This document shows, one piece after another, positions 13,995-21,571 of a stretch of DNA of 33,773 nt. The DNA is from JBAYHN01 sp041666125 (GTDB taxonomy: Bacteria > Patescibacteriota > Gracilibacteria > UBA1369 > UM-FILTER-53-11): assembly GCA_041666125.1 (NCBI GenBank), contig JBAYHN010000004.1, forward strand, positions 1 to 33,773, given 5' to 3'. Both the position numbers and the translations under genes were made by a program. A model generated the notes under the pieces. The model was not told where the DNA came from. It saw nothing but the letters and a program-made list of their open reading frames with translations, and ran no database searches. How positions within the stretch are numbered: position 1 is the stretch's first letter; each line of letters opens with the position of its first letter.

Positions 13995-14213
13995 ATGCCA
14001 GTCAAAACACAATACGCCATCGTTAAATATTCACTTAGCAAAGGGGATTTAATGGACCAGGTAACTCTTGGCCTTTTTGAAACCTTGGAAGAAGCCAAAA
14101 CTTCTTTTGCGGTGAATGATTATTCCAAAAAAGGCGGATTTAGATGGTCCGATTGGGATGAATATCGAATAGTGCGCGTTGAAGACGGGAAATATACCGA
14201 TTACGCGGATTAA
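13995..14213 (+). CDS. Unrecognised 72-residue protein
   Basis: MPVKTQYAIVKYSLSKGD... to YTDYAD. I chose the ATG at 13995, not the upstream in-frame ATGs, because those overlap the TipAS coding region and the -10 box lies 6 bp before this one. The sequence suggests a small alpha/beta fold: strand (YAIVKYS), strand (VTLGLFETLEEAKTSFAV, strand then helix), and a tyrosine/tryptophan-rich end (GFRWSDWDEYRIVRVEDGKY). It resembles small stand-alone proteins that share the layout of SPOR-like or YCII-like domains, but I cannot assign it. The stop abuts the stop of the convergent 14214 gene with no gap. Confidence 0.7.
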   Translation: MPVKTQYAIVKYSLSKGDLMDQVTLGLFETLEEAKTSFAVNDYSKKGGFRWSDWDEYRIVRVEDGKYTDYAD

Positions 14214-14579
14214 TTATTTTGCCGCATGTCTCATTTGAACTTCCTCGAATGGAAACGCCGGATCTCTTTTTTTGCAATCGCCGTATAGGCATGCGTCGCA
14301 ATACATTCGTGATGTACCTATGCAAGCTGCTATTACATTTGCAGATAAAGCTAGCTGAGCGTTTCTTGCAGGTCCTTTCTCCGTACAAACTGGCGCAGCC
14401 ATTCTGTTTAAGTCCGATAATAAAGAATTTTGTTGGCTATCATTTAGGCATACGTCTGCAGATACTCGTCTTAGAACCATATTGGCGAGTATTTTTACTG
14501 TATCGCTTTCTGGAGAACCTTCATAACCTTCCAATACGGCATGTGCAGGTCTGGCATCAGAGCATTCAACTTGTTTCAT
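14214..14579 (-). CDS. Unrecognised Cys-rich 121-residue protein
   Basis: Seven cysteines, four of them clustered near the C-terminus as C-x6-C-x2-C-x4-C (residues 86-101, CIGTSRMYCDACLYGDC), which suggests a zinc site or iron-sulfur cluster. The rest is helical. No signal peptide. It is the second gene of a pair: the 14598 gene ends 18 bp upstream on the same strand and also carries paired cysteines. I do not recognise either. An opposite-strand frame of almost the same length exists here; I prefer this strand because of the spacing to the partner gene and the ordered Cys spacing. Confidence 0.65.
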   Translation of the reverse strand: MKQVECSDARPAHAVLEGYEGSPESDTVKILANMVLRRVSADVCLNDSQQNSLLSDLNRMAAPVCTEKGPARNAQLALSANVIAACIGTSRMYCDACLYGDCKKRDPAFPFEEVQMRHAAK

Positions 14580-14597
14580 AAATTTTAATTTAAATGG

Positions 14598-15062
14598 TTA
14601 TCTATCAGCTCTCACCAAATCAACATTTCTGCCACCGGTGCTTCTAGTAGCTCTAATCACCGCTCCACCTACAGCTACTGTACGCGTTTCTCCGGGTCTA
14701 ACATTTCTTAAAGCCGAGGCGCCAACTATTTCGCGCCCCTGCGCACATACTGATCTATTAGAGCTGGTCACTTGAACTCCTCCGTCAATAGTGCTTGTTG
14801 ACCGCTGGCTGCGACCAACGTTTAAAGCAACGTGAACTACATTCATAACCTTTCCACATGTACTACATCTAATTTCCACCAACTCATCTCCAATTTTTTC
14901 ATGTGCTTTTCCGTCCTGTGAAACAATTCTACCTTCATAAAAGGCTGTACCTTCCTCTTCCGGCTCTTCTCCCCTTACGTAGCTTGTCATAGCTCTTTCA
15001 TTAGCCTGGCCAACAGGACAAGTTTCTTCACGACATGCTATTAGATGATTTACTCCTGCCAT
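14598..15062 (-). CDS. Unrecognised 154-residue protein with paired cysteines
   Basis: The N-terminal half has CREETC (10-15) and RCSTCGK (65-71), which together could form a four-Cys zinc ribbon. The C-terminal half is Arg/Ser/Thr/Gly-rich with repeated short strands (GRSQRSTSTIDGGVQV, GETRTVAVGGAVIRA, STGGRNVDLV), unlike a typical globular domain. No signal peptide. A TTGACA (15122-15117 on the minus strand) lies upstream, but no convincing -10 matches it at the usual spacing. It is followed 18 bp later by the Cys-rich 14214 gene, so the two probably act together. Function unknown. Confidence 0.65.
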   Translation of the reverse strand: MAGVNHLIACREETCPVGQANERAMTSYVRGEEPEEEGTAFYEGRIVSQDGKAHEKIGDELVEIRCSTCGKVMNVVHVALNVGRSQRSTSTIDGGVQVTSSNRSVCAQGREIVGASALRNVRPGETRTVAVGGAVIRATRSTGGRNVDLVRADR

Positions 15063-15158
15063 AAACTTTAAAAGTTAAGAATTATTCAGGTCAGAATATT
15101 AATACTTATTGCTAAAATGTCAATGGGCGAATGATAGCCAAATAGGTTTATCCTTCCA

Positions 15159-15644
15159 TTACCTCCCAACCACATTAATAACCTTATATTTATGCCTGGT
15201 TGCAGCCAAAAACGTCTTAATTCCTTCAAGTGGAATTGCCAAAGTGGCCGTATTTACTAGCGGATGGCAGAGTAGTGGCTTTTCCCAAATAGCCTCATCA
15301 AAATAAACTTCCACTGCGTGATCTGTGTCATTCATTAAGCCAAGCAAAGTAACAGATCCCGGCTCTACACCAAGATATTTCTTTAGCCTTTCCGGAGAAG
15401 CAAAGCTAAGTTTGGAAACGCCAAATAATTCTTTTAAGCTTTTTAAATCAACATTTTTTTCGTAACCAACAACTACAAGAAAGTGCCTTTCGCCATTTTT
15501 ATCCCGCAAGAAAATATTTTTAGTATGAGCTCCTGGCATTTCCGGGCACAGGCGCTCGGCTTCTTCGCAGGTATACACAGCCGGGTGCTTAAACTCGGTA
15601 TAATTTATTTTATTGTCCTCTAGAAATTTATATACATCTGGCAT
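15159..15644 (-). CDS. YbaK/ProX-type aminoacyl-tRNA deacylase
   Basis: 161 residues. A free-standing editing enzyme that removes a wrong amino acid from tRNA; this subfamily (ProXp-ala/PrdX-like) typically clears Ala-tRNA-Pro. Visible motifs: FKHPAVYTCEEAERL at the N-terminus, HTKNIFLRDKNGERHFLVVV with the conserved catalytic-site Lys, LGVEPGSVTLLGLMND, and the C-terminal CHPLVNTATLAIPLEGIKTFL. Length is full for a stand-alone domain. It is divergent from the lipoprotein gene across a 35-bp gap. The exact amino acid specificity cannot be read from the sequence. Confidence 0.93.
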   Translation of the reverse strand: MPDVYKFLEDNKINYTEFKHPAVYTCEEAERLCPEMPGAHTKNIFLRDKNGERHFLVVVGYEKNVDLKSLKELFGVSKLSFASPERLKKYLGVEPGSVTLLGLMNDTDHAVEVYFDEAIWEKPLLCHPLVNTATLAIPLEGIKTFLAATRHKYKVINVVGR

Positions 15645-15679
15645 AATCTATAAGCGTTAATCCTCTAAAATATTACAAC

Positions 15680-16603
15680 ATGGCAAAGCCTATGAATACA
15701 CTAATTGTGATCGGCATCCTTGCGGTATTTTTAAATGGCTGTTCGAGTGTGCCAAAAGAAATGCTGCCAATGCCAAGGCCAAGCGATGCGATACCAAACG
15801 ATACGATATATCTTCCGCCTGACGGGCAGCCAAAATTGCCGGATGTTCCATATCCGGGGGTAACAGTTACAGGAGAGGCTAGAGAGTCCAAAGCCGGGCT
15901 AGTTGTTAGCGGAACATTAATTGATGATGAGATTGATGCGCAGGAAACTTACATCGGCAAAATGGTGCAGATAAAAGGCACGTATCATCAGAATATGTGT
16001 GGCGAGGCCAGGGATGAAAGTTTGCCGGTTCAATGTTTTGATGGGCCTTATTTAACGGACATTGTTTCCATAAAAATTGTAAACGACACGCCACCTGAAA
16101 AAGTTGAAGCAGACTACGCCGCGTGGCAGTTAGCCAAAAAAGAACTGGATAAATTCCAAATAATGATTGGATTAAATATTAATGATTACATGGATCCGTA
16201 TGCTGAAGCGATCGAGCTGGAAGCATTTTATAAATTTGATGATGCACTTGCAGCCGTGGATTATATGCCGACGGTGTATCCAAAACTAATTACAGCTCTA
16301 GCGGATTTTCAACCTCAAAAAGACTTTCCGGAAATCGCGCAAATTAAAATTTTATACACAGACATGATTGCATTGGAAAAAACTTCCAGTGAATATTTGA
16401 GGAAATATATTGTTGCCTCCAAAGCCGGAAATTCCGCAGCCAAAAAGGCAAATGAGACTCTTTATGTGAAATATTATAAAGATGCTATGGCGAAAGGTAG
16501 GGAGATGATGGACGTTTATGTGAAAGTTTTGGCGCACGGTGCCGACATCGAAGAAAAAAAACTTTTAAAAGATAATTTACCTCCCTTAACACCTAAAAAA
16601 TAA
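15680..16603 (+). CDS. Lipoprotein of unknown function
   Basis: A type II signal peptide is clear: hydrophobic TLIVIGILAVF followed by the lipobox LNGC, lipid-modified at the Cys of CSS. The ATG at 15680 and a second at 15692 are both possible starts. After the Cys comes a Pro-rich linker (residues ~25-60), a small beta domain (about 65-135; VSGTLIDDEID, GKMVQIKGTYHQN) reminiscent of an OB-fold, then a helical C-terminal domain (about 145-307) rich in Ala, Tyr and Lys. Two further Cys residues (NMCGEA, VQCFDG) could form a disulfide. It is probably extracellular and membrane-tethered. The SdpI-like gene follows 12 bp later, so the two may be co-transcribed. Confidence 0.8.
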   Translation: MAKPMNTLIVIGILAVFLNGCSSVPKEMLPMPRPSDAIPNDTIYLPPDGQPKLPDVPYPGVTVTGEARESKAGLVVSGTLIDDEIDAQETYIGKMVQIKGTYHQNMCGEARDESLPVQCFDGPYLTDIVSIKIVNDTPPEKVEADYAAWQLAKKELDKFQIMIGLNINDYMDPYAEAIELEAFYKFDDALAAVDYMPTVYPKLITALADFQPQKDFPEIAQIKILYTDMIALEKTSSEYLRKYIVASKAGNSAAKKANETLYVKYYKDAMAKGREMMDVYVKVLAHGADIEEKKLLKDNLPPLTPKK

Positions 16604-16615
16604 CCCAAAATCTAT

Positions 16616-17272
16616 ATGAAAATACGCAAAAGTGAAATTGGATTTCTGCTGATAGTTCTTCTTTCTTTTGTTGTTGGTTTTTATTTTTATCCTCAAATGC
16701 CGGAGAGCATGGCCTCTCATTGGGGCGTAGATGGCCAGGTGAACGGATATATGCCTAAATTCTGGGGCGTGTTTTTGATGCCGATTATTTCGGTAATTAT
16801 GCTGGTGTTTTTTGTTGTTTTGCCGCGAGTTGATCCCAAAAAAGAAAATATAGAAAAATTCCGCAATTATTTTGACGGTTTTGTGTTTTTGATTTTTGCG
16901 TTTTTGTTTTATGTATACGCGATTACGCTTTATTGGAATTTAATTACGCCGGAAGCGAGGGCAAGTTTTAGCATTATTAAATTTTTGGTGCCGGCCTTTG
17001 CAATACTTTTTTATTACATCGGAATTTTGATTTCACATGCAAAATCAAATTGGAGTATTGGCATTAGGACGCCGTGGACGATGAGCCAAGAAGATGTGTG
17101 GGACAAAACTCACAAGCTTGGGGGTACGCTTTTTAAAGCCGCCGCCGTTATTTCTCTGCTTGGATTTGTGTTCGTTAAATATGCTTTTTGGTTTTTGCTC
17201 GCGCCTGTAATTTTTGTGACGCTTTTCATCGTTTTATATTCATATTTGCTGTTTAGGAAGCACCACAAATAA
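16616..17272 (+). CDS. SdpI/DUF1648-family membrane protein
   Basis: 218 residues, about six membrane helices. The first segment and loop, YPQMPESMASHWGVDGQVNG (from about residue 25), are the DUF1648 signature, and SIGIRTPWTMSQEDVWDKTHKLGG (from about 147) is the SdpI signature. In Bacillus subtilis SdpI protects the cell from the SDP cannibalism toxin and transmits a signal; most family members are uncharacterised. There are no sdpABC toxin genes in the window. It follows the lipoprotein gene closely. Family assignment is firm; an immunity role is only a possibility. Confidence 0.9.
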   Translation: MKIRKSEIGFLLIVLLSFVVGFYFYPQMPESMASHWGVDGQVNGYMPKFWGVFLMPIISVIMLVFFVVLPRVDPKKENIEKFRNYFDGFVFLIFAFLFYVYAITLYWNLITPEARASFSIIKFLVPAFAILFYYIGILISHAKSNWSIGIRTPWTMSQEDVWDKTHKLGGTLFKAAAVISLLGFVFVKYAFWFLLAPVIFVTLFIVLYSYLLFRKHHK

Positions 17273-17309
17273 GAATTGAATGAGCCCCGAGGTAATGGCC
17301 ATTTTAAGC

Positions 17310-17921
17310 TTAGAAGAAGTGTCTTAATGTGTGAGCTATTTTTCTTCTGGCAGCATAAAGGCTCATTGCAACAAGTAAAGCTCCGCTGCCTGCGCCAATA
17401 GTATCCGGTATCTGGTGAGTATTAATTTCTAATTTATGTGCGCCTATTTCTACTCCTGTCGCTGCCACTGAAATTCCAAATCCTAAACCGAGAAGTTTTA
17501 TTGCACGATCTATATCATTTGTAAAATCAGGCTCAATGGTTGTATCCGTATAGCGAGTTTTTTGCAGATCTTTTGAGATTTTGGAAACTTTGGAAACATT
17601 AATATTGCCTGCCCGATCGAAACGGATAAAAACCAAGAAACCATTTTTCAATTCCACTCTTTCTAAATAATCCATGACATAGTCCTCGTCTTCTTCGTCG
17701 TCTTCGCCTTCTTTTTCAGCACCAGGTTGCCCTCCTCCCGCATTAATATCATTTATTGCCGCCACTAATTCTTCCTGACTTGTGGCGCATTCCAGAATTG
17801 CAGTCAATTGAGCAAATTTTGCTTTACGCCACGCGTCGAATTTTTCCCGCTGGGAGTCCGATAGGGGTCCCCACGGAGGAATATCTGCATCTATTGAGCT
17901 AGGAGCTTCTGAGTGTGACAT
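17310..17921 (-). CDS. Unrecognised protein with acidic linker and two C-terminal membrane helices
   Basis: I place the start at the ATG at 17921 (MSHSEAPSSID), because a promoter with its -10 at 17936-17931 makes the longer start upstream untranscribed. About 203 residues: a helical N-terminal part (PLSDSQREKFDAWRKAKFAQL), a strongly acidic linker (EKEGEDDEEDEDYVMDYLERV), a short beta stretch (NGFLVFIRFDRAGNINV), then two hydrophobic segments (IKLLGLGFGISVAATGV and IGAGSGALLVAMSLYAA) and a basic end (RRKIAHTLRHFF). Likely a membrane protein with a large soluble N-terminus. No family recognised. It lies convergent to the SdpI-like gene and divergent from the 18084 gene. Confidence 0.7.
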   Translation of the reverse strand: MSHSEAPSSIDADIPPWGPLSDSQREKFDAWRKAKFAQLTAILECATSQEELVAAINDINAGGGQPGAEKEGEDDEEDEDYVMDYLERVELKNGFLVFIRFDRAGNINVSKVSKISKDLQKTRYTDTTIEPDFTNDIDRAIKLLGLGFGISVAATGVEIGAHKLEINTHQIPDTIGAGSGALLVAMSLYAARRKIAHTLRHFF

Positions 17922-17930
17922 ATGTTGCGT

Positions 17931-17959
17931 ACTGTAGCTATGTTTCGCCGTTTTGGCAA
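17931..17959 (-). promoter_or_regulatory. Promoter of the 17310-17921 gene, next to a G9 tract
   Basis: Minus strand TTGCCA (17959-17954), 17 bp, TACAGT (17936-17931), nine bases before the ATG at 17921. Nine consecutive G residues (plus strand 17960-17968) touch the upstream edge of the -35. Confidence 0.55.
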
Positions 17960-18043
17960 GGGGGGGGGCATTTTGTTGCAAAGAAGATTTTTGTTTGTAT
18001 AGCTCTAAGTAAAGGAGTGACTTTTAACCTGTAAATCGTTAGC

Positions 18044-18071
18044 TTGACAAATTGGTTAAATCTGATACAAT
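18044..18071 (+). promoter_or_regulatory. Promoter of the 18084 gene
   Basis: TTGACA (18044-18049), 16 bp, TACAAT (18066-18071) preceded by TGA (extended -10). Predicted start ~18078, about 6 nt before the ATG. Confidence 0.75.
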
Positions 18072-18083
18072 TCTGCGCTATAT

Positions 18084-19052
18084 ATGAGAGAAGCACAAGG
18101 AACAATTAGCCTTACAGATCAAAAAACTGCCCCAAAGACTCTTACGGAGCTTAAGCATAGGATTGAAGTTGAGCAGAACGGGAAGCTAACAGATCAAGAT
18201 GGTGAGCTTTTGCCGTTGCCTATTGTCTTGCCTGTAGGTGATGGTCAACGAAGTCTAGCAAGAGAAATGTTGAGTAAATTAGCAATACAAGAGATTGGCA
18301 ATTTGCCGGAGGCTCAGAGGGAAGGAGTAGTAGCAGGAACTATCCTTAGATTTAAATTAGCTATTCAAAGGCTATTGCGATTGCAAGATGATGATTTTGA
18401 TAAAGCTTTGGTTGATCCGCAAGTAGGGGTTGTAAATATGCTTATATCTAGAGTTGCGCTTATGCCCAGATATCATAAATTAATGTCAGCTAAGGACATT
18501 TTAGCTTCATTTGAACAGCTTGTTAGAATGGTCAGTGCAGAAGAAAGTGGAGAAGGTCAAAGATGTTCACTGGAGAATGTTCCATGGAGTCGATTAGATA
18601 CTGAAGTGAGTGACGGTAAGCCGGCACCAAAGAATCGCAAAGAAATTTTAGAAAGGCGCCTTCAGGAAACTGGTGGACAGCTATTTGCCACTCTAAATGC
18701 AAAGTTGATAGAAGGGACTCTTAAATCTAAACCTTATGCCAGGGCGCATTTAGTTGCATTAGAAGCAAACTATAAAGAAGCTTGCGCATTCAGCAACATA
18801 ACTAATCAAGCTCAGATAGATATTAATTACCATGCACTTTTGATTACAGCATGTGAAGTTATTATGAGTGAACAATTCAGTGCGACTGCTGTTAGGGAAA
18901 TGTTGAATGAGGTTTGTAATCAGCTAATGAGAGTGAGCAATATCACTGAGCTAAATACGCTAATTAATAATTTTAGGGCAATAACCGAAACCAGCGAAGA
19001 AGATAGGACGAAGACTGCAAAAATCGATTCGCCGAAGCAGCCTAATTCTTAA
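18084..19052 (+). CDS. Unrecognised helical 322-residue protein
   Basis: No signal peptide or membrane segment. Almost entirely predicted helix: long amphipathic stretches such as QRSLAREMLSKLAIQEIGNL, RFKLAIQRLLRLQDDDFDKAL and KDILASFEQLVRMVSAEE in the first half, and ARAHLVALEANYKEACAF and EQFSATAVREMLNEVCNQL in the second, joined by a polar linker (about 170-195). The tail is short and charged. The short leader behind a good promoter fixes the start. It overlaps the convergent secreted-protein gene by 11 nt at the 3' ends. I cannot assign a function. Confidence 0.75.
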   Translation: MREAQGTISLTDQKTAPKTLTELKHRIEVEQNGKLTDQDGELLPLPIVLPVGDGQRSLAREMLSKLAIQEIGNLPEAQREGVVAGTILRFKLAIQRLLRLQDDDFDKALVDPQVGVVNMLISRVALMPRYHKLMSAKDILASFEQLVRMVSAEESGEGQRCSLENVPWSRLDTEVSDGKPAPKNRKEILERRLQETGGQLFATLNAKLIEGTLKSKPYARAHLVALEANYKEACAFSNITNQAQIDINYHALLITACEVIMSEQFSATAVREMLNEVCNQLMRVSNITELNTLINNFRAITETSEEDRTKTAKIDSPKQPNS

Positions 19053-19968
19053 CCGGAAAAGATTTGGCGGCATGGGACTCTGCGTAGGTAGACGTTCCGT
19101 CTTTTAGAGTGTCGGAAGAATATGCTTTTACGTTATATTCAACGCTTTCTTGGTAAGCAATATTGAAGTCGGAAGAGATTTCTATATAGCCGTTCACGAC
19201 CTGCAGAGTTGCTTTTGATAAATCATCTTGGCGGGTAATAGCCCAAGCGCCATTCTTTTTTTCCACATAATAAGTTGTGCCGTCCAAGCAAGGATTTATG
19301 CCGTCATTGCCGTAGGGTTTGCATAAATTTACCGAGGCTTCGTAGTGTTGTGCGCCAACATCTTTGAATTTCATTACAAGTTTTGAGTTTTGCGCAGGAG
19401 TTGTTGTTGGTGATGTTATTTCTGGATTCTGAAGCACTTTTGGCGTTTGCACAGTAATTTCTTCGAATGCGAATTTACCGTCTTTAAAAGTGGTTTTTAC
19501 AAGAAATTTATATTCAAGTGCGGAGGAATTTTCGTTTGCGCCAAAGCTCACGGAGCAGCGGTGAGGAAAGCGGGGAATGTCGCAACTTGAGCCGGATTCT
19601 GCATCTAAATCATTCACATCGCTTACATACATGGTTTGTGGCTGCAGGCGCTCGGGCAATTCCGAAGTATAAAGTTCCGAATCTTCATTGTCTGGTTCCT
19701 GCAAATCTTCACCATCAATTCTGTTTATATATAAATCAAATTCAAGTCTTTTTCCTCGGTCTGTTGCCGTGTCGTCATAAAAAAGAACCTTGTCGATTTT
19801 TAAATTTACCGCGCCGGAAGCTGGATTTGAGTCTGGATTACTGGTGGTGGTTACTTTGTATGGCATAACAAATAGCGTAGTTGCTGTTGGTGCCACCAGG
19901 TGAATTGGGGCAATAAATGTGGCAAGCAACATAGCTCCAGACATAATTATTGTAACTATACTGTTCAT
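19042..19968 (-). CDS. Secreted protein of unknown function
   Basis: 308 residues with a signal peptide (MNSIVTIIMSGAMLLATFIAPIHL). The mature part looks like beta-sandwich modules: VNLKIDKVLFYDDTATDRGK and LEFDLYINRIDG, then a region with two cysteines (SSCDIPRFPHRCSV) that may form a disulfide, then a Thr/Pro linker (SPTTTPAQNSKL) and a second module with another Cys pair (VNLCKPYGNDGINPCLDG) resembling a fibronectin III or Ig-like domain (ESVEYNVKAYSSD). No wall-anchor signal, so it is probably released or loosely attached. It sits 27 bp behind the CtpA-type protease on the same strand, a possible co-transcribed pair. Confidence 0.75.
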   Translation of the reverse strand: MNSIVTIIMSGAMLLATFIAPIHLVAPTATTLFVMPYKVTTTSNPDSNPASGAVNLKIDKVLFYDDTATDRGKRLEFDLYINRIDGEDLQEPDNEDSELYTSELPERLQPQTMYVSDVNDLDAESGSSCDIPRFPHRCSVSFGANENSSALEYKFLVKTTFKDGKFAFEEITVQTPKVLQNPEITSPTTTPAQNSKLVMKFKDVGAQHYEASVNLCKPYGNDGINPCLDGTTYYVEKKNGAWAITRQDDLSKATLQVVNGYIEISSDFNIAYQESVEYNVKAYSSDTLKDGTSTYAESHAAKSFPVKN

Positions 19969-19995
19969 AAAAATATTTTTTTATGGATTTTAAGG

Positions 19996-21243
19996 CTACT
20001 TTAAATTTTTATATGCCTTGCTCTTGAAATATTCTTTTGCCGCGTCCAGCTGAGTGTCTTTTTTTGCTTTTATGTCGTCATCCGTAATTTCCACAATTTT
20101 GTCCGGAGTGATGCCCACTTCGTCAATCGTGCGATCGTTTGGAGTGAACCATTTTGCGATTGTCATGCGAAGATTTGCCCCGTCGCTCAAGCGATTTAAT
20201 TCCTGAACGCTGCCTTTGCCGAACGTCGTTACGCCAATTAAAACTCCGCGTTTTAGGTCTTGAACTGCGCCTGCAACTATTTCGGAAGCCGAGGCAGAGC
20301 CCTTATCTACCAATACAACAAGTGGAAGATCAGCGATTCTGCCGCTGCCACTCGTTTTTACAGTTTCGTTTTGTGTTTGATCGCGATGTTTGATTATTAC
20401 CGCCGTCTGTTTTCCGGAAACGAGTTCCGAAAGAACATCTACGGATGTGTCCAAGTAGCCGCCACCATTTCCGCGTAAATCAAGAATTATTCCTTTTGCT
20501 TTTTCCAGCAAAATCCTTTGAACTGCAGCCAAAAATTCTTTTTTTGTATGATCATTAAATTGATTTATTGAAACGTGAAATATATCTCCATCCAGTTTTT
20601 CTACCGTTACGCTGTCTACAGTTATTTCGCTGCGAGTGATTTTTATTTCAGCCGGAGCGGAAGTTTTTTCGTGAATTACAGTTAAAGTTACAGATGTGCC
20701 CGGTTTTCCGCGGATTTTTTTTACAGCTGCATACAAAGTCATTTCTTCCGCGACTGCACCATCAATTTTATAGATTATATCTCCGGGTTTTATGCCTGCC
20801 TTTTCTGCGGGAGAGCCTTTTAATGGGCTAACAACCACAAGTTTGCCATCTTTAACTTCCAGTTCCGCGCCAATTCCTTCCAGTTGCCCCTCAAGATCAT
20901 CATTGAAAGTTTTTGATTCTTCCGGTGTCATAAAAACCGTATATGGATCGTCTATTGCAGCTACCAAACCTTTTATTGCGCCATATGAAAGTTTGCCTTG
21001 GTCCAGTTTGCTGCTGTCGTAATAAGCATTTTGAAGTTCTTCCCAAACTTCGTTTAGGCCGTGTGATTTTATTGAATCTGCGATCGGGCCGGATTGAATA
21101 ACCGGATCCGGATTATTTGACTGTGCAAGCGTGGAATTTTGCGTGTTTGCGATATTTTTTGCGCCAAACCAGCCGGCGGAAAAAGCTATCACTGAGGTAA
21201 TTGCGATTGTGGCCAGTAGGATTTTTTGGGAATTTTTAATCAT
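19996..21243 (-). CDS. C-terminal processing protease, S41A family (CtpA-like)
   Basis: 415 residues from the ATG at 21243, which begins the signal/anchor segment (MIKNSQKILLATIAITSVIAF...). The in-frame ATG 24 nt further up would lie next to the extended -10 element. Order: anchor (8-27), N-terminal helices, PDZ domain (about 115-200; SPAEKAGIKPGDIIYKIDG), then the serine protease core with LDLRGNGGG (254-262), nucleophile in KGSASASEIV (Ser318) and general base in TFGKGSVQ (Lys343). Such proteases trim secreted or envelope proteins outside the membrane. A secreted protein gene follows 27 bp downstream and could be a substrate (inference). Family assignment is certain. Confidence 0.95.
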   Translation of the reverse strand: MIKNSQKILLATIAITSVIAFSAGWFGAKNIANTQNSTLAQSNNPDPVIQSGPIADSIKSHGLNEVWEELQNAYYDSSKLDQGKLSYGAIKGLVAAIDDPYTVFMTPEESKTFNDDLEGQLEGIGAELEVKDGKLVVVSPLKGSPAEKAGIKPGDIIYKIDGAVAEEMTLYAAVKKIRGKPGTSVTLTVIHEKTSAPAEIKITRSEITVDSVTVEKLDGDIFHVSINQFNDHTKKEFLAAVQRILLEKAKGIILDLRGNGGGYLDTSVDVLSELVSGKQTAVIIKHRDQTQNETVKTSGSGRIADLPLVVLVDKGSASASEIVAGAVQDLKRGVLIGVTTFGKGSVQELNRLSDGANLRMTIAKWFTPNDRTIDEVGITPDKIVEITDDDIKAKKDTQLDAAKEYFKSKAYKNLK

Positions 21244-21257
21244 AAACTTGCGTTGGA

Positions 21258-21266
21258 ATAATAGCA
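21258..21266 (-). promoter_or_regulatory. Extended -10 element of the CtpA-type protease
   Basis: Minus strand TGCTATTAT, 14 bp before the ATG at 21243; no good -35. It fits the pattern of extended -10 promoters with short leaders in this window. Confidence 0.45.
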
Positions 21267-21448
21267 TATTTTTACAAGGATAATTTCGCTCATTTTTATT
21301 GCAGGCTATGAAGGAATGCTATGGCATTTTGGGCGTGCGCTTAAATACAGCGGTTGTAATAATAAAGTTTTATATTTTAATCTGGTCGCGCGACCAAAAC
21401 AGACAATCCTTTCGCTATTTAAATAAGGGGCTGGAAGGCGAAGTGTAT

Positions 21449-21484
21449 AATAAAAAATTCATAAAAAGTTTAGAAAAATTTAAT
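21449..21484 (+). repeat. AT-rich ~36-bp repeat, copy B
   Basis: aataaaaaattcataaaaag followed by tttagaaaaatttaat; matches copy A (1506-1542, minus strand) with one substitution and one single-base gap in the core. It overlaps the end of the TATAAT box at 21446-21451. Confidence 0.6.
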
Positions 21485-21560
21485 GAATGTTTGATAGGGT
21501 GATTCTCACTTTGGATCTTTGTTTCGTTGCAATTCGAATTTCCCCGCATGGCGGGGAAAA

Positions 21561-21567
21561 AGGAGGG
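21561..21567 (+). promoter_or_regulatory. Strong Shine-Dalgarno site
   Basis: aggaggg, 4 nt before the ATG at 21572, directly after a 9-bp hairpin. I noticed no other ribosome site this close to consensus in the window; it fixes the start of the 21572 gene inside the longer open frame. Confidence 0.85.
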
Positions 21568-21571
21568 TGCC

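Larger units (their letters stand above)
21268..21571. other. 304-bp region without a gene: palindrome, AT-rich repeat and leader hairpin
   Basis: No credible gene. It holds a perfect 14-bp palindrome tggtcgcgcgacca (21383-21396), a TATAAT (21446-21451) pointing right, copy B of the AT-rich repeat (21449-21484), the palindrome aattcgaatt (21531-21540), and a 9-bp hairpin (21539-21547 / 21551-21559, loop atg) just ahead of the SD sequence of the 21572 gene. If the TATAAT is the promoter, that gene has a ~115-nt structured leader, unlike its neighbours. Confidence 0.55.

Noticed and set aside
14219..14581. 120-residue plus-strand frame antisense to the Cys-rich gene
   Set aside because: No start signal nearby, and the minus-strand frame pairs with an upstream gene at 18 bp and has ordered cysteines. 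Kept as a minor alternative.
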